A stretch of DNA of 64,000 bases from Hymenobacter aranciens (lineage in GTDB: Bacteria; Bacteroidota; Bacteroidia; Cytophagales; Hymenobacteraceae), in assembly GCF_030580865.1 (NCBI RefSeq), contig NZ_JAUQSY010000018.1, positions 1 through 64,000 on the forward strand. Direction: 5' to 3'. Under the pieces are notes generated by a model, which worked only from the letters and a program-made list of their open reading frames with translations, made no database searches and was not told the DNA's origin. This document shows positions 44,401 through 51,497 of this stretch, piece after piece (position 1 is the stretch's first letter; each line of letters begins with the position of its first letter). Both the position numbers and the translations under genes were made by a program.

Positions 44401-44503
44401 GACCATCCTGGTGATTGGCTCGAAGGACCGGCTCAACTTCAAGGAGCTGGCCAAATACGGGCCGGTGCAACAACTGACGCTGAAAGAGATATTCGGCTAC
44501 TAA
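41465..44503 (+). CDS. M16 family (insulinase/pitrilysin-type) metallopeptidase, two-domain
   Basis: 1012 residues from a GTG at 41465 (VKKPFLLLFPALAALG). This start is chosen because it gives a signal peptide and lies 41 bp after a -7 box; a TTG at 41390 is upstream of the box. A Cys in TTQCQSS may be lipidated, though the lipobox is weak. The first M16 domain has the inverted zinc motif HYLEH (His103, Glu106, His107) and ELEAVYEEKNRGLDND with the third ligand. The second, inactive M16 unit runs from about residue 560 (LFNLYYLLDIGTNNDPRWGL, FGGGMGSIVFQDLRESKALAY). Such periplasmic proteases degrade peptides. Confidence 0.92.
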   Translation: MKKPFLLLFPALAALGITTQCQSSKPVATATSASAPAPAPPAAPKEYKYETVPGDPLQARIYHLDNGLTVYLSDYDDAPRIQTYVAVRAGSKNDPADATGLAHYLEHMVFKGTSKLGTQDWTKEKEQLDKIEALYEVYRSQRNDPAARKRTYHQIDSISGVAAKYAVPNEFDKIMGAIGGKGINAHTSNEETVYQEDIPSNQLERWAATESERFREMVPRLFHTELEAVYEEKNRGLDNDFSKEFETMGAVLYPTHPYGTQTTIGTIEHLQNPSITEIKKYFSAYYVPNNVALCLSGDLDYDQTIRLIDKYFGSWQQKPVPAFNAPVEKPITAPVTKEILGPQSENVMLGYRLPGRTTRDGLLLKMLDRVLTNGQAGLIDLDLNQQQKVLQAASFLDANNDYSTFVMYGTPRQGQKLEDVKALLLAELDKVKKGDFPDWLVPAIINNDKLERTKGYESNVARASALYEAFIERVSWADYLKQQDDFGRITKADVVKFANDNFGQNYAAIFKRTGKDPNTVKVVKPAITPVPANRETSSAYYKELTALPATELQPVFVDYKKDIQETALKPGLPVLYTQNKENGLFNLYYLLDIGTNNDPRWGLATDYLQYLGTGNYSAAQLQQEFYKLGCAFSVNSGPDRIFVSLSGLDSNLEPALRLFEQLLNNPRPDAEALKNMVAGTLKARQDAKLSKQVILSQAMVNFAKYGPKNPFTNELSEKELKALKPEQLTALVKKLPTYQHRVLYYGPRQLTGSAAPIDAAEKAGQSLAAVARPGLLDVLKAEHKTPATLAAVPAAKEYAEQPLGRKVYWVDYNMVQAEILFLTKGDMYDKELVPTVALYNEYFGGGMGSIVFQDLRESKALAYSASSRYANADKLGRSNYILSYIGTQSDKLPEAMAGMEALLTEMPVAEANLAIAKNAIRNSISTERITKSDVLMSYERARRLGLDYDVRRDVYDRTQNMTFAELQKFQTAKVKGQNQTILVIGSKDRLNFKELAKYGPVQQLTLKEIFGY

Positions 44504-44522
44504 CGAGAACCCATCCCACCCT

Positions 44523-44626
44523 TGTCATGCTGAGCGCAACGAAGCACCTTATCATCCCTGCGCTGAGTTGATTTTTTTTAAACCCACCCTGACGCGATAA
44601 GGTCCTTCGCTGCGCTCAGGATGACA
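44523..44626. repeat. Palindromic repeat (GTCATGCTGA family), copy 2
   Basis: 31-bp arms TGTCATGCTGAGCGCAACGA... and ...CTTCGCTGCGCTCAGGATGACA with a few mismatches, around a 42-bp centre. It ends 27 bp before the icd ATG. Confidence 0.85.
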
Positions 44627-44653
44627 TTTATCGATTTTAACACCCTTTGTAAC

Positions 44654-45919
44654 ATGGCAGAGCAGAAAATCACCATTAAAAATGGCAAGCTGAACGTTCC
44701 GGACAAACCTACCATCCCCTTCATCGAGGGCGACGGCATTGGTCCGGACATTTGGCGTGCTTCCAAACTCGTGTTCGATGCGGCCGTGGAGAAAGCCTAC
44801 GGTGGCAAAAAGCAGCTGATGTGGAAGGAAGTGCTGGCCGGTGAGAAAGCCTATAAAAACCTGAACAACTGGCTGCCCGCCGAAACCCTCGACGCCTTCC
44901 GCGACTACCTCGTGGGCATCAAGGGGCCGCTGACGACGCCCGTGGGCGGCGGCATCCGCTCGCTGAACGTGGCCCTGCGCCAGGAACTGGATTTATACTC
45001 CTGCGTGCGCCCGGTGCGCTACTACAACGGCGTGCCCTCGCCGGTGAAGCACCCGGAGCTGACCAACATGGTCATCTTCCGCGAAAACACGGAGGACATC
45101 TACGCCGGCATCGAGTACATGAACGGCACGCCGCAGGCCCAGAAAATGCTGGAATTCCTGCAGGACGAGATGGGCGTGAAGAAAATCCGCTTCCCCGATT
45201 CGTCGTCGTTCGGCATCAAGCCGGTGAGCAAGGAAGGCACCGAGCGCCTCGTGCGCGCGGCCATCAACTACGCCCTGGCCCACAAGCTGCCGAGTGTGAC
45301 CATCGTGCACAAGGGCAACATCATGAAATTCACCGAAGGCGCCTTCAAAACCTGGGGCTACGAGCTGGCCGAGAAGGAATTTGGCCAGAAGGTGTTTACC
45401 TGGGCGCAGTACGATAAAATCGTGGCCAAGCAGGGCGTGGCCGTGGCCGATGCCCTGCAGAAGCAGGCGCAGGAGCAGGGCAAGCTCATCATCAAGGACA
45501 GCATCGCCGATGCTTTCCTGCAGCAGATTCTGCTGCGCCCGGCCGACTACTCGGTGGTGGCGACGCTGAACCTCAACGGCGACTACATCTCCGACGCCCT
45601 GGCGGCCATCGTGGGCGGCATCGGCATCGCGCCGGGTGCCAACATCAACTACCTCACCGGCCACGCCATCTTCGAGGCTACCCACGGCACGGCCCCCAAA
45701 TACGCCGGCCAGGACAAGGTGAACCCCGGCTCGGTTATCCTCTCGGGGGTGATGATGCTGGAGTACATGGGCTGGAAAGAAGCCGCCGCCCTCATCAACA
45801 AGGGCCTCGAAGCGGCCATCGCCAGCAAGCGCGTGACCTACGACTTCGAACGCCAGATGGAAGGCGCCACGCTGCTCAAATGCTCGGAGTTCGGCGCTGA
45901 GATTGTGAAGAATATGTAG
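44654..45919 (+). CDS. icd: Isocitrate dehydrogenase (NADP-dependent)
   Basis: 421 residues from the ATG at 44654 (MAEQKITIKNGKLNVPDKPT). IPFIEGDGIGPDIW at the start, substrate-binding GGGIRSLNVALRQELDLYSC and VRPVRYYNGVPSP, FRENTEDIYAGIEY, THIVHKGNIMKFTEGAF-type segment (VTIVHKGNIMKFTEGAFKTW), GDYISDALAAIVGGIGIAPG and ATHGTAPKYAG. This is the homodimeric Icd of the E. coli type, oxidising isocitrate to 2-oxoglutarate in the TCA cycle. Monocistronic with a terminator. Confidence 0.96.
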   Translation: MAEQKITIKNGKLNVPDKPTIPFIEGDGIGPDIWRASKLVFDAAVEKAYGGKKQLMWKEVLAGEKAYKNLNNWLPAETLDAFRDYLVGIKGPLTTPVGGGIRSLNVALRQELDLYSCVRPVRYYNGVPSPVKHPELTNMVIFRENTEDIYAGIEYMNGTPQAQKMLEFLQDEMGVKKIRFPDSSSFGIKPVSKEGTERLVRAAINYALAHKLPSVTIVHKGNIMKFTEGAFKTWGYELAEKEFGQKVFTWAQYDKIVAKQGVAVADALQKQAQEQGKLIIKDSIADAFLQQILLRPADYSVVATLNLNGDYISDALAAIVGGIGIAPGANINYLTGHAIFEATHGTAPKYAGQDKVNPGSVILSGVMMLEYMGWKEAAALINKGLEAAIASKRVTYDFERQMEGATLLKCSEFGAEIVKNM

Positions 45920-45949
45920 TAGCTTGGCGCTTGCCAATCTAAACGAAAG

Positions 45950-45986
45950 AACCCCGCGTTGGCTTTGGCTGGCGCGGGGTTTTTAT
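45950..45986 (+). terminator. Terminator after icd
   Basis: AACCCCGCG...CGCGGGGTT stem followed by T5. Confidence 0.85.
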
Positions 45987-46008
45987 AAAATATATTAGTA
46001 ATGCCACT

Positions 46009-46731
46009 ATGACTAACGCTCAACTAATGCGTTGCGAACACGAATACGATGTGGTGTTCGATAATGACGACCTAGAGGAAATCTCTAGCTATCTTGTAGA
46101 GAACTTTGCAGGATTTGACTTTTTGGAGCTCGTTGTTTTTATAGCAGATTTTGCGAAGTCAAACGATTTGTACTTTGACTCTATTGCAGCAGGAGTGAAA
46201 CAGCAGGAGTTCCGTATGGAGTGGGTCGCAGGAGAAGGCTCAGTATATGATTTCCTGCTAGAACGAACTCTATTGATTAGGAATCAGATTAAAGTGGCTG
46301 TTCATGATATGTTTACTTTGCCAGAGCGATTGCAAGGGCAAGGGAAAGCAAAAATTATATTGCAAGGTTTTTACAAACAATACCTTGCCAGTGGCGTCCA
46401 ATACATTGAGGTGCTCGCTGGAAAAACCATTGGCGGCTACGCATGGGCACTGTACGGTTTTGAAGCAATTGACCCAATAAAGGTGGCTGAAATTATTGAG
46501 TTAGGTCGAGCTCATCGGGATATTACATATGAACAGTCTGCTTTGCATTTCAAAATTTTTACCGACTTTTACGCAGTAAACTCAGCTACTACACCATTCC
46601 CAATGCGTGAATTGGCAACTTCTCCCGGTGGCAAAGCGTTACTAAAAGGCAGAAATTGGAATGGAGTGTTAGATTTACAAAACTTATTGAAGCGCGAACT
46701 ATTCGAGACCTATTTGGGCTTAGCCTCTTGA
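46009..46731 (+). CDS. Uncharacterised protein on an AT-rich islet
   Basis: 240 residues. Base composition is clearly more AT-rich than its neighbours, as in the ATPase island at 10.6-12.8 kb. The protein is acidic at the N-terminus (EYDVVFDNDDLEEISSYLVE), with hydrophobic helices (FLELVVFIADFAKSNDLYFD) and a C-terminal motif SPGGKALLKGRNWNGVLDL. No signal peptide and no recognised family. A small gene with a helix-turn-helix-like region starts 4 bp downstream, so the pair looks like an acquired two-gene cassette (toxin-antitoxin, immunity or defence; inference only). Confidence 0.65.
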   Translation: MTNAQLMRCEHEYDVVFDNDDLEEISSYLVENFAGFDFLELVVFIADFAKSNDLYFDSIAAGVKQQEFRMEWVAGEGSVYDFLLERTLLIRNQIKVAVHDMFTLPERLQGQGKAKIILQGFYKQYLASGVQYIEVLAGKTIGGYAWALYGFEAIDPIKVAEIIELGRAHRDITYEQSALHFKIFTDFYAVNSATTPFPMRELATSPGGKALLKGRNWNGVLDLQNLLKRELFETYLGLAS

Positions 46732-46735
46732 TATC

Positions 46736-46954
46736 ATGATTGCACATTTGATAGCGGATACCCACATGATAATGCAAAAAGAAGAACCTATCTGCACTGT
46801 TGCTGAACGTAAGAGCCGCACATGGTCTGCCCTAGATATTATAGCCAGAGGAACGCTAGGTAGAGAGGAAGCCCTCGCTGTATACAGCGTGACTCAAGAA
46901 GATTTGGCACTCTTTGGACCTCGATGGCAGGAGTTGAAAGGCCAACTAATTTAA
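46736..46954 (+). CDS. Small protein with helix-turn-helix-like segment
   Basis: 72 residues from the ATG at 46736; in-frame ATGs at 46766 and 46772 are alternatives and would give 60-62 residues. The segment SALDIIARGTLGREEALAVY followed by SVTQEDLALFGPRW resembles the short helix-turn-helix of SciP/DUF1153-type regulators (G-x3-EEA-x2-Y-x-h-x2-E-h). It lies 4 bp after the 240-residue gene and is likely co-expressed. A small DNA-binding partner or antitoxin is possible. Confidence 0.55.
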   Translation: MIAHLIADTHMIMQKEEPICTVAERKSRTWSALDIIARGTLGREEALAVYSVTQEDLALFGPRWQELKGQLI

Positions 46955-46978
46955 CTGTCCAGTTCCACCAAAAACAAA

Positions 46979-47011
46979 AAGCGGGCGCCCCCACCGGGGC
47001 GCCCGCTTCCA
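46979..47011. terminator. Bidirectional terminator
   Basis: Perfect 11-bp stem GCGGGCGCCCC/GGGGCGCCCGC with a 4-nt loop, flanked by an A-run (T-run for the minus-strand gene). Confidence 0.85.
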
Positions 47012-47028
47012 TTTCCAGCCCACCCAAC

Positions 47029-47742
47029 CTACGCTCCTTCCTCCCCGCTTTCCTTCTGCTCCCGCCGCACCTGCTGCAGCACCTTGCGCAGCGTGTAGTC
47101 CTTGAGCTTCGCGTCGCCGCCGTCTTTGTAGAGGCTTTTGCCGTCTTCCAGCAGCTCCTTGATGAAGCCGTAGAGCGTCGTGAACAGCTTCACGTTGTCG
47201 GCCGTGAGCAGGCGCTGGTCGCTGAGGCTGCTGCCCTGGGTGGTGCGGTCGGTGGTGAGGTTATCGTAGAGGGTTTGCAGGTCTTTGATTTCCTCCTCGG
47301 TCAGGCCTTTGGCGGTGAGGGCATCCTGGTTGGCTTCGATGTTCTGGAGCAGAGTGCGCAGGCTTTCGGCCAGGCCCTCGTGCTCGTCGTCGTTGCGGTC
47401 GCGGCGCACGGCCTCGATGCCGAATTTCTTGGGCGCCACCGTGAGGTCCTGGGCGCGGCGCACCCGTGCTTCGAGGCGGTTGAGCAGGCGGGGCAGGGCA
47501 TCCACGAGGCCCTCGATGCGCTGGGTGACGACCTGCCGCTGGGCGATGCTGGTGCTGCTGCGCACCACCTTGCCGACGTTCTCGATGGCTTTGTCGAAAT
47601 CGGCCAGGAATTTGGGCTGGTAGTCGTCGGGCAGCAGGTCGACGAAGTCGGCTTGGTCACGCAGGTAGCTGGCGCGTAGCAGGCGGGCCACGGGCAGCAG
47701 CTCGCTGATGCGGAAATTGAAGGGGAGGGCAAGGGCATCCAT
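47029..47742 (-). CDS. Uncharacterised helical protein P2
   Basis: 237 residues from the ATG at 47742 (MDALALPFNFRISELLPVAR). Nearly all helical and strongly charged: ADFDKAIENVGKVVRSS, RIEGLVDALPRLLNRLEARV, LRTLLQNIEANQDALTAKGL, TEEEIKDLQTLYDNLTTD, DYTLRKVLQQVRREQKESGE. No signal peptide. Of the same general build and size as P3 (17043-17750). It has a promoter at 47777-47806 and then a 21-bp array upstream, and is divergent from the FDF-ended protein Q2. An in-frame extension to 47889 would run into the repeat array and was rejected. Confidence 0.7.
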   Translation of the reverse strand: MDALALPFNFRISELLPVARLLRASYLRDQADFVDLLPDDYQPKFLADFDKAIENVGKVVRSSTSIAQRQVVTQRIEGLVDALPRLLNRLEARVRRAQDLTVAPKKFGIEAVRRDRNDDEHEGLAESLRTLLQNIEANQDALTAKGLTEEEIKDLQTLYDNLTTDRTTQGSSLSDQRLLTADNVKLFTTLYGFIKELLEDGKSLYKDGGDAKLKDYTLRKVLQQVRREQKESGEEGA

Positions 47743-47776
47743 TAGCGGTAAAGGAGTTAAGAGTGGAAATGTGCCG

Positions 47777-47806
47777 CAAGTATACACTTTTATTTCAAAA
47801 TCAAAA
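47777..47806 (-). promoter_or_regulatory. Promoter for helical protein gene P2
   Basis: TTTTG, 17 bp, TATACTTG (7/8 of the consensus). Transcript start is near 47770, with a leader of about 28 nt. The repeat array lies immediately upstream. Confidence 0.5.
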
Positions 47807-47843
47807 CGATGCAAGGCCTCGGGTAACGGGGCCTTTGCCGGAT

Positions 47844-48112
47844 AGCATCGGCTGGCGGCTGCAACCATCGGACGGAGCTCCGGGGCCATCGGCTGGCTTC
47901 CGGATGCATCGGATGAGGTTCCGGAGCCATCGGATGAGGTTCCGGAGCCATCGGACGCCCTTCCGGGACCATCGGATGAGGTTCCGGATGCATCGGACGG
48001 CTTCCGGAGCCATCGGATGGGTTTCCGGATGCATCGGACGAGGTTCCGGGGTCATCGGATGGCTTCCGGACGCGTCGAGTGACATCCCGGAACCGTCGAG
48101 TGAGGTTTTTTG
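47844..48112 (-). repeat. 20/21-bp tandem repeat array III (about 12 units)
   Basis: On the minus strand the unit is CCGATGGCTCCGGAACCTCAT. About eight spacings are 21 bp and three are 20 bp; the short units have AAGCCGT or AAGCCAG where the long ones have AACCTCAT. CCGATG and CCGGAA are the best conserved blocks. Because of the 20-bp units the array cannot hold one reading frame. It sits between P2 (minus) and Q2 (plus), immediately behind the P2 promoter. Sequence differs from array I. Confidence 0.92.
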
Positions 48113-48219
48113 CCGGTTAAAAAATAAAAGCCGGTTGTTGATGCCAAGCCAGGGCAGCACGGTATTTCCCCCGCGCTGCTTATTTTTAAGCACTTCATTC
48201 CCGCCAGCCTCTTTCTCGC

Positions 48220-49368
48220 ATGAGCACCCCCACTGCCACCGAAATCACTCAGGATATTCTGACCAATCCGCGGTACGACGAGTTCTTTGCCGACTATCAT
48301 CCCCGCATCCGCGAAATGTTTGCCCAAACCTATGGCCATGAGAAATGGATGTGGCAGTGGGAGGGGGCCCGCGAGCTAACGAACCAGGAAAAGGCCGCCC
48401 GGCGCTTTGGGGAGCTAGCCTACGACCGCCTCTGGGACATTCAGCGCAAAAAGCTCTTCGACCTGCAGTGCCGCTGGCGCGCCGGCCTGCTCACGCTGCC
48501 CGGAGTAGACTGCAGCTACGACTTTGAGGCGCACGATGCCACCATTGAAAACTGCCCCCTGCCCGGTCCCATCACCCCCGAGGAGCTGGATATGTACTGC
48601 GATTTTGTGCGCCTGGCCCCCGACTTCGACGACGATGTGATGGACCGCAACGGCGGCCCCTGGTATGACCCGCGCGGCTGGCAGGACTACGACACCATGA
48701 AGCTCTACGAGCAGGAGTTTGACCGCGAAACCCCCGACCACGAGCGCCAAGGCATCCATCCGCCGGCCTGGTACGATTTTCATAACATGCGCACCGGCAA
48801 CGGCATGCTCCTGAGCTTGCCCGATGTGCGCCGCCCCGCCGAGCTGCGCTACCGCCAGGCCGAGGCCGATGCCCGCCAGACGCGCAACGAGGCCGTTCAG
48901 GCCGCCGCGCCGCTGCCCCCACTGCCGCCCGACCCGCGCCCCCAGTACCTGCCGCAGTGGGAGATGGAAGAGTTGCTGGACGACTTCATCGACTCGTACG
49001 AACCGGCGCAGCTGCGCCGCGAAAAAGCGGCCTATGCCCTGGTGAAGGACCGCGAAGCAGAGGACAAGCAGGTAGTGGAGGATTTCGAATACCTCAAATC
49101 GCTCGAAGCGGCCGATACCGTACCCCTGAAAGAAGCGGCCAACTGGCGTGCCGCTCTCCGGCAGGCCGTGGTCGAAAGTCAGCGCCAGCAATTGCTGGCC
49201 CACCTGCCCTTGGTGTACGACGAATACCTGCTCCGCGAGCAGCTGGGCATTGCCCACCCCGAAGCCACCGAGGGCCGCTACCGCGATACCAACAACCCCT
49301 TGCGCTGGCGCAATGAGATTCTCGACGGCCGCGAGCTGCTGGGCGAGCCCCGCAACTTCGATTTCTAA
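48220..49368 (+). CDS. Uncharacterised FDF-ended protein Q2
   Basis: 382 residues from the ATG at 48220 (MSTPTATEITQDILTNPRYD). Paralogue of Q1 (15752-16972): shared YDRLWDIQRKKLFDLQCRWR, PITPEELDMYCDFV, WYDFHNMRTGNGMLLSLPDV, LPLVYDEYLLREQLGIAHP and the C-terminal LLGEPRNFDF. Soluble and acidic, with no recognised domain. Divergent from the helical gene P2 across repeat array III. Two separate Q-P neighbourhoods in one window argue that the two protein types work together (inference). Confidence 0.75.
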   Translation: MSTPTATEITQDILTNPRYDEFFADYHPRIREMFAQTYGHEKWMWQWEGARELTNQEKAARRFGELAYDRLWDIQRKKLFDLQCRWRAGLLTLPGVDCSYDFEAHDATIENCPLPGPITPEELDMYCDFVRLAPDFDDDVMDRNGGPWYDPRGWQDYDTMKLYEQEFDRETPDHERQGIHPPAWYDFHNMRTGNGMLLSLPDVRRPAELRYRQAEADARQTRNEAVQAAAPLPPLPPDPRPQYLPQWEMEELLDDFIDSYEPAQLRREKAAYALVKDREAEDKQVVEDFEYLKSLEAADTVPLKEAANWRAALRQAVVESQRQQLLAHLPLVYDEYLLREQLGIAHPEATEGRYRDTNNPLRWRNEILDGRELLGEPRNFDF

Positions 49369-49373
49369 CCGAG

Positions 49374-49814
49374 CTACTGCCGCCGCAGCTCCAGGTACTT
49401 ATCGCCGCAGTCGAAGCGCTGGTACTCGTTCATGGCGTTGCCGTAGTTCTGAATGAGCAGCATACTATCCTGCCAGGCGCAGCTGATGTCATCGTCCTCC
49501 GGCTCGATGCTTTTCAGGCCCACGAAGACGAAGCCCACGTCGGAGTCGGTGGCGTTGCGCCACACCCGCACCGGCCCGCGCAGGCTGTCGCAGGCAAAGA
49601 AGTAGCTCGTATCGCGCCGTGTGATGGTTATCGACAGGTTGCAGGTGGTGTCCGTCGCCGCGTAGGTGCCCTCGAAGCGCGGCCGGGCCGGTGGCGCGGA
49701 TACGGCTGCGGGCGCCTCCGCCGGGGCGGTGGTGGCCGGCGCATCGGTGGCGGCGGGTTGGCAGGCGGCCAGTGCCAGCAAGCTACCCACTATGGGCAGA
49801 ACAATAGATTTCAT
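49374..49814 (-). CDS. Uncharacterised lipoprotein
   Basis: 146 residues. Signal peptide with lipobox LAAC (Cys18), an Ala/Pro/Thr-rich linker, then a small globular domain with four Cys (TTCNLSITI, FFACDSLRGPV, ISCAWQDSM, RFDCGDKYLELRRQ) that could form two disulfides. Probably an envelope protein. Its start lies 18 bp from the stop of the reductase gene upstream (49833-51233, same strand), so the two may be co-transcribed. Confidence 0.65.
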   Translation of the reverse strand: MKSIVLPIVGSLLALAACQPAATDAPATTAPAEAPAAVSAPPARPRFEGTYAATDTTCNLSITITRRDTSYFFACDSLRGPVRVWRNATDSDVGFVFVGLKSIEPEDDDISCAWQDSMLLIQNYGNAMNEYQRFDCGDKYLELRRQ

Positions 49815-49832
49815 GCCCCAAAGAAAGCGCGT

Positions 49833-51233
49833 TTATTCCCCGGGCTTGAGCCGTTGGAAGGCGTTGTTGAGCACCTCGGCCCAGGTGGGGTGGGCAATAA
49901 TCATGTCCACGAGCTGCGGGTAGCGCAGGCCGCCCGCCATTGCCAACTGAAACATGGTCATAATCTCGCCGCCCTGCTCGCAGAATACACTGGCCCCCAG
50001 AATACGGTCGTCGTCGCCCACCAGCACTTCCACGAAGCCCTCGGTGAGACCCGTCTCGTTGGCCCGGCCGATGTTGCGGGCCGGCAGCCGGCTCACCCGG
50101 AAGGGGATTTTCTGCTCCCGCGCCTGGTTTTTGGAGAGGCCGATGCGGCCCAGTTGCGGCTCGGTGAACACCACGTAGGGCAGGGGGCGGCCCTCGGCCG
50201 AGCGCTGCTTGCCGTGCAAAATGGCGTCGCGCACGATGCGGTAATCGTCGTAGCTGATGTGCGTAAACTGCGGGCCGCCCTTCACGTCGCCCAGCGCATA
50301 CACGCCGCGCTGGGCGGTTTGCAGGTGCTCGTTTACCTGGATGTAACCTTTTTTGTCAAGTTCGATGGCCGTGTGCTCCAAGCCCAGGTCGGCGGTGTGG
50401 GGCACGCGGCCGGTGGCCACCAGCAGGTGCGAGCCGCGCAGGTGGCGCGGGCCGTCTTTGGTTTCGACGGTGAGCGTGATTTGCTCGTCGGTGCCGCGCG
50501 TCACGCGGCGCACCTGGGCGCTTAACACCAGCTCGATGCCCTCGGCTTCGAGCAGTTCCTGCAGCGGCTTGCTCACGTCGGCATCCTCGCGGGCCATGAG
50601 GCGCGGCTTGGTGTCGATGATGCTGACGCGGCAGCCCAGCCGCCGCATCATCTGCCCAAACTCGACGCCGATGTAGCTGCCGCCCATGATGAGCAGGTGC
50701 TTCGGCTGCTCCGTCAGGGTCAGCAGCAGCGAGTCGCTGGTGAGGTAGCCGCTGCCTTCGAGGCCCTCGATGTCGGGCACGGCCGGCCCGGTGCCCGTAT
50801 TGATGAACACCAGCGGGGCCGTCACCAGCTCTTCGCCGCCGCCGTGCAGCGCCACCGCCAGCGTGTGCGGCGCCGTGAAGCGCGCCCAGCCGCGCAGCAG
50901 CGTGATGCCGTCGCGGTCCTTGGTGAGCTTGCGCTCGATGCTGTTGCGCGAGTTCTGCCGCAGCCGGTGCATCCGTTCAATCACGGCCGCGAAATCGACC
51001 TGCCACTGGCCTGGCTCGATGCCCAGCTCGCCGGCCGTCCGCACATGGTGCGCCCGCTGCGCCGAGGCCAGCAGCGCCTTGGTCGGCGCGCAGCCGTAGT
51101 TGAGGCAGGAGCCCCCCAGCGAGGCACTTTCGATGATGGCCACCCGGCGGCCGGCATCGGCCAGCGCGTAAGCCAGCGGCGTGCCGGCCTGGCCAGAACC
51201 GATAATGAGGGCATCGAAGGAAGTAGCGGGCAT
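49833..51233 (-). CDS. FAD-dependent pyridine nucleotide-disulfide oxidoreductase (mercuric reductase/Lpd-like)
   Basis: 466 residues from the ATG at 51233 (MPATSFDALIIGSGQAGTPL). FAD site IIGSGQAGTPLAYALADAG, redox-active disulfide GGSCLNYGCAPTK, NAD(P) site IMGGSYIGVEFGQMMRRLG, second FAD motif YALGDVKGG, and C-terminal dimer interface with HPTWAEVLNNAF. This is the group I disulfide reductase fold shared by dihydrolipoamide dehydrogenase, glutathione reductase and MerA. There is no N-terminal HMA domain and no C-terminal vicinal Cys pair, so mercury reduction is unlikely. No pyruvate or mer genes are nearby. True substrate unknown. Confidence 0.85.
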   Translation of the reverse strand: MPATSFDALIIGSGQAGTPLAYALADAGRRVAIIESASLGGSCLNYGCAPTKALLASAQRAHHVRTAGELGIEPGQWQVDFAAVIERMHRLRQNSRNSIERKLTKDRDGITLLRGWARFTAPHTLAVALHGGGEELVTAPLVFINTGTGPAVPDIEGLEGSGYLTSDSLLLTLTEQPKHLLIMGGSYIGVEFGQMMRRLGCRVSIIDTKPRLMAREDADVSKPLQELLEAEGIELVLSAQVRRVTRGTDEQITLTVETKDGPRHLRGSHLLVATGRVPHTADLGLEHTAIELDKKGYIQVNEHLQTAQRGVYALGDVKGGPQFTHISYDDYRIVRDAILHGKQRSAEGRPLPYVVFTEPQLGRIGLSKNQAREQKIPFRVSRLPARNIGRANETGLTEGFVEVLVGDDDRILGASVFCEQGGEIMTMFQLAMAGGLRYPQLVDMIIAHPTWAEVLNNAFQRLKPGE

Positions 51234-51295
51234 AAGGAGGAGGTTAGGGAGTAGCCTGCATACGGTAGGGGAGGGCGAAGCGGCTGTTTGCGGAC

Positions 51296-51451
51296 GCAAA
51301 AAGAACGTCATCCTGAGCGCAGCGAAAGGACCTCGTCCGCGCCGTTAGGGTAGTAATTGTTTTCTTTTGAACGATTGGAAATACTACCACAGCGAAACGG
51401 GCGAGGTCCTTTCGCCTCCCTGCGGTCAGCTCAGGATGATGTTCTTTTTGC
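51296..51451. repeat. Palindromic repeat (GTCATGCTGA family), copy 3
   Basis: 156 bp. Left arm GCAAAAAGAACGTCATCCTG, right arm CAGGATGATGTTCTTTTTGC, with further pairing (GAAAGGACCTCG/CGAGGTCCTTTC and TAGTA/TACTA) around an AT-rich centre. It lies between the reductase gene and the lipoprotein cluster. Confidence 0.85.
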
Positions 51452-51497
51452 CCGCTCATCCGTTATTCAGCCACCATCCCTCCCGACCTTTGCCCCT

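Noticed and set aside
47844..48112. CRISPR array
   Set aside because: The period of 20-21 bp is too short for repeat plus spacer, and there are no cas genes in the window.
49833..51233. Naming the flavoprotein merA
   Set aside because: No HMA domain, no C-terminal Cys pair and no mer genes nearby; only the general disulfide reductase fold is supported.
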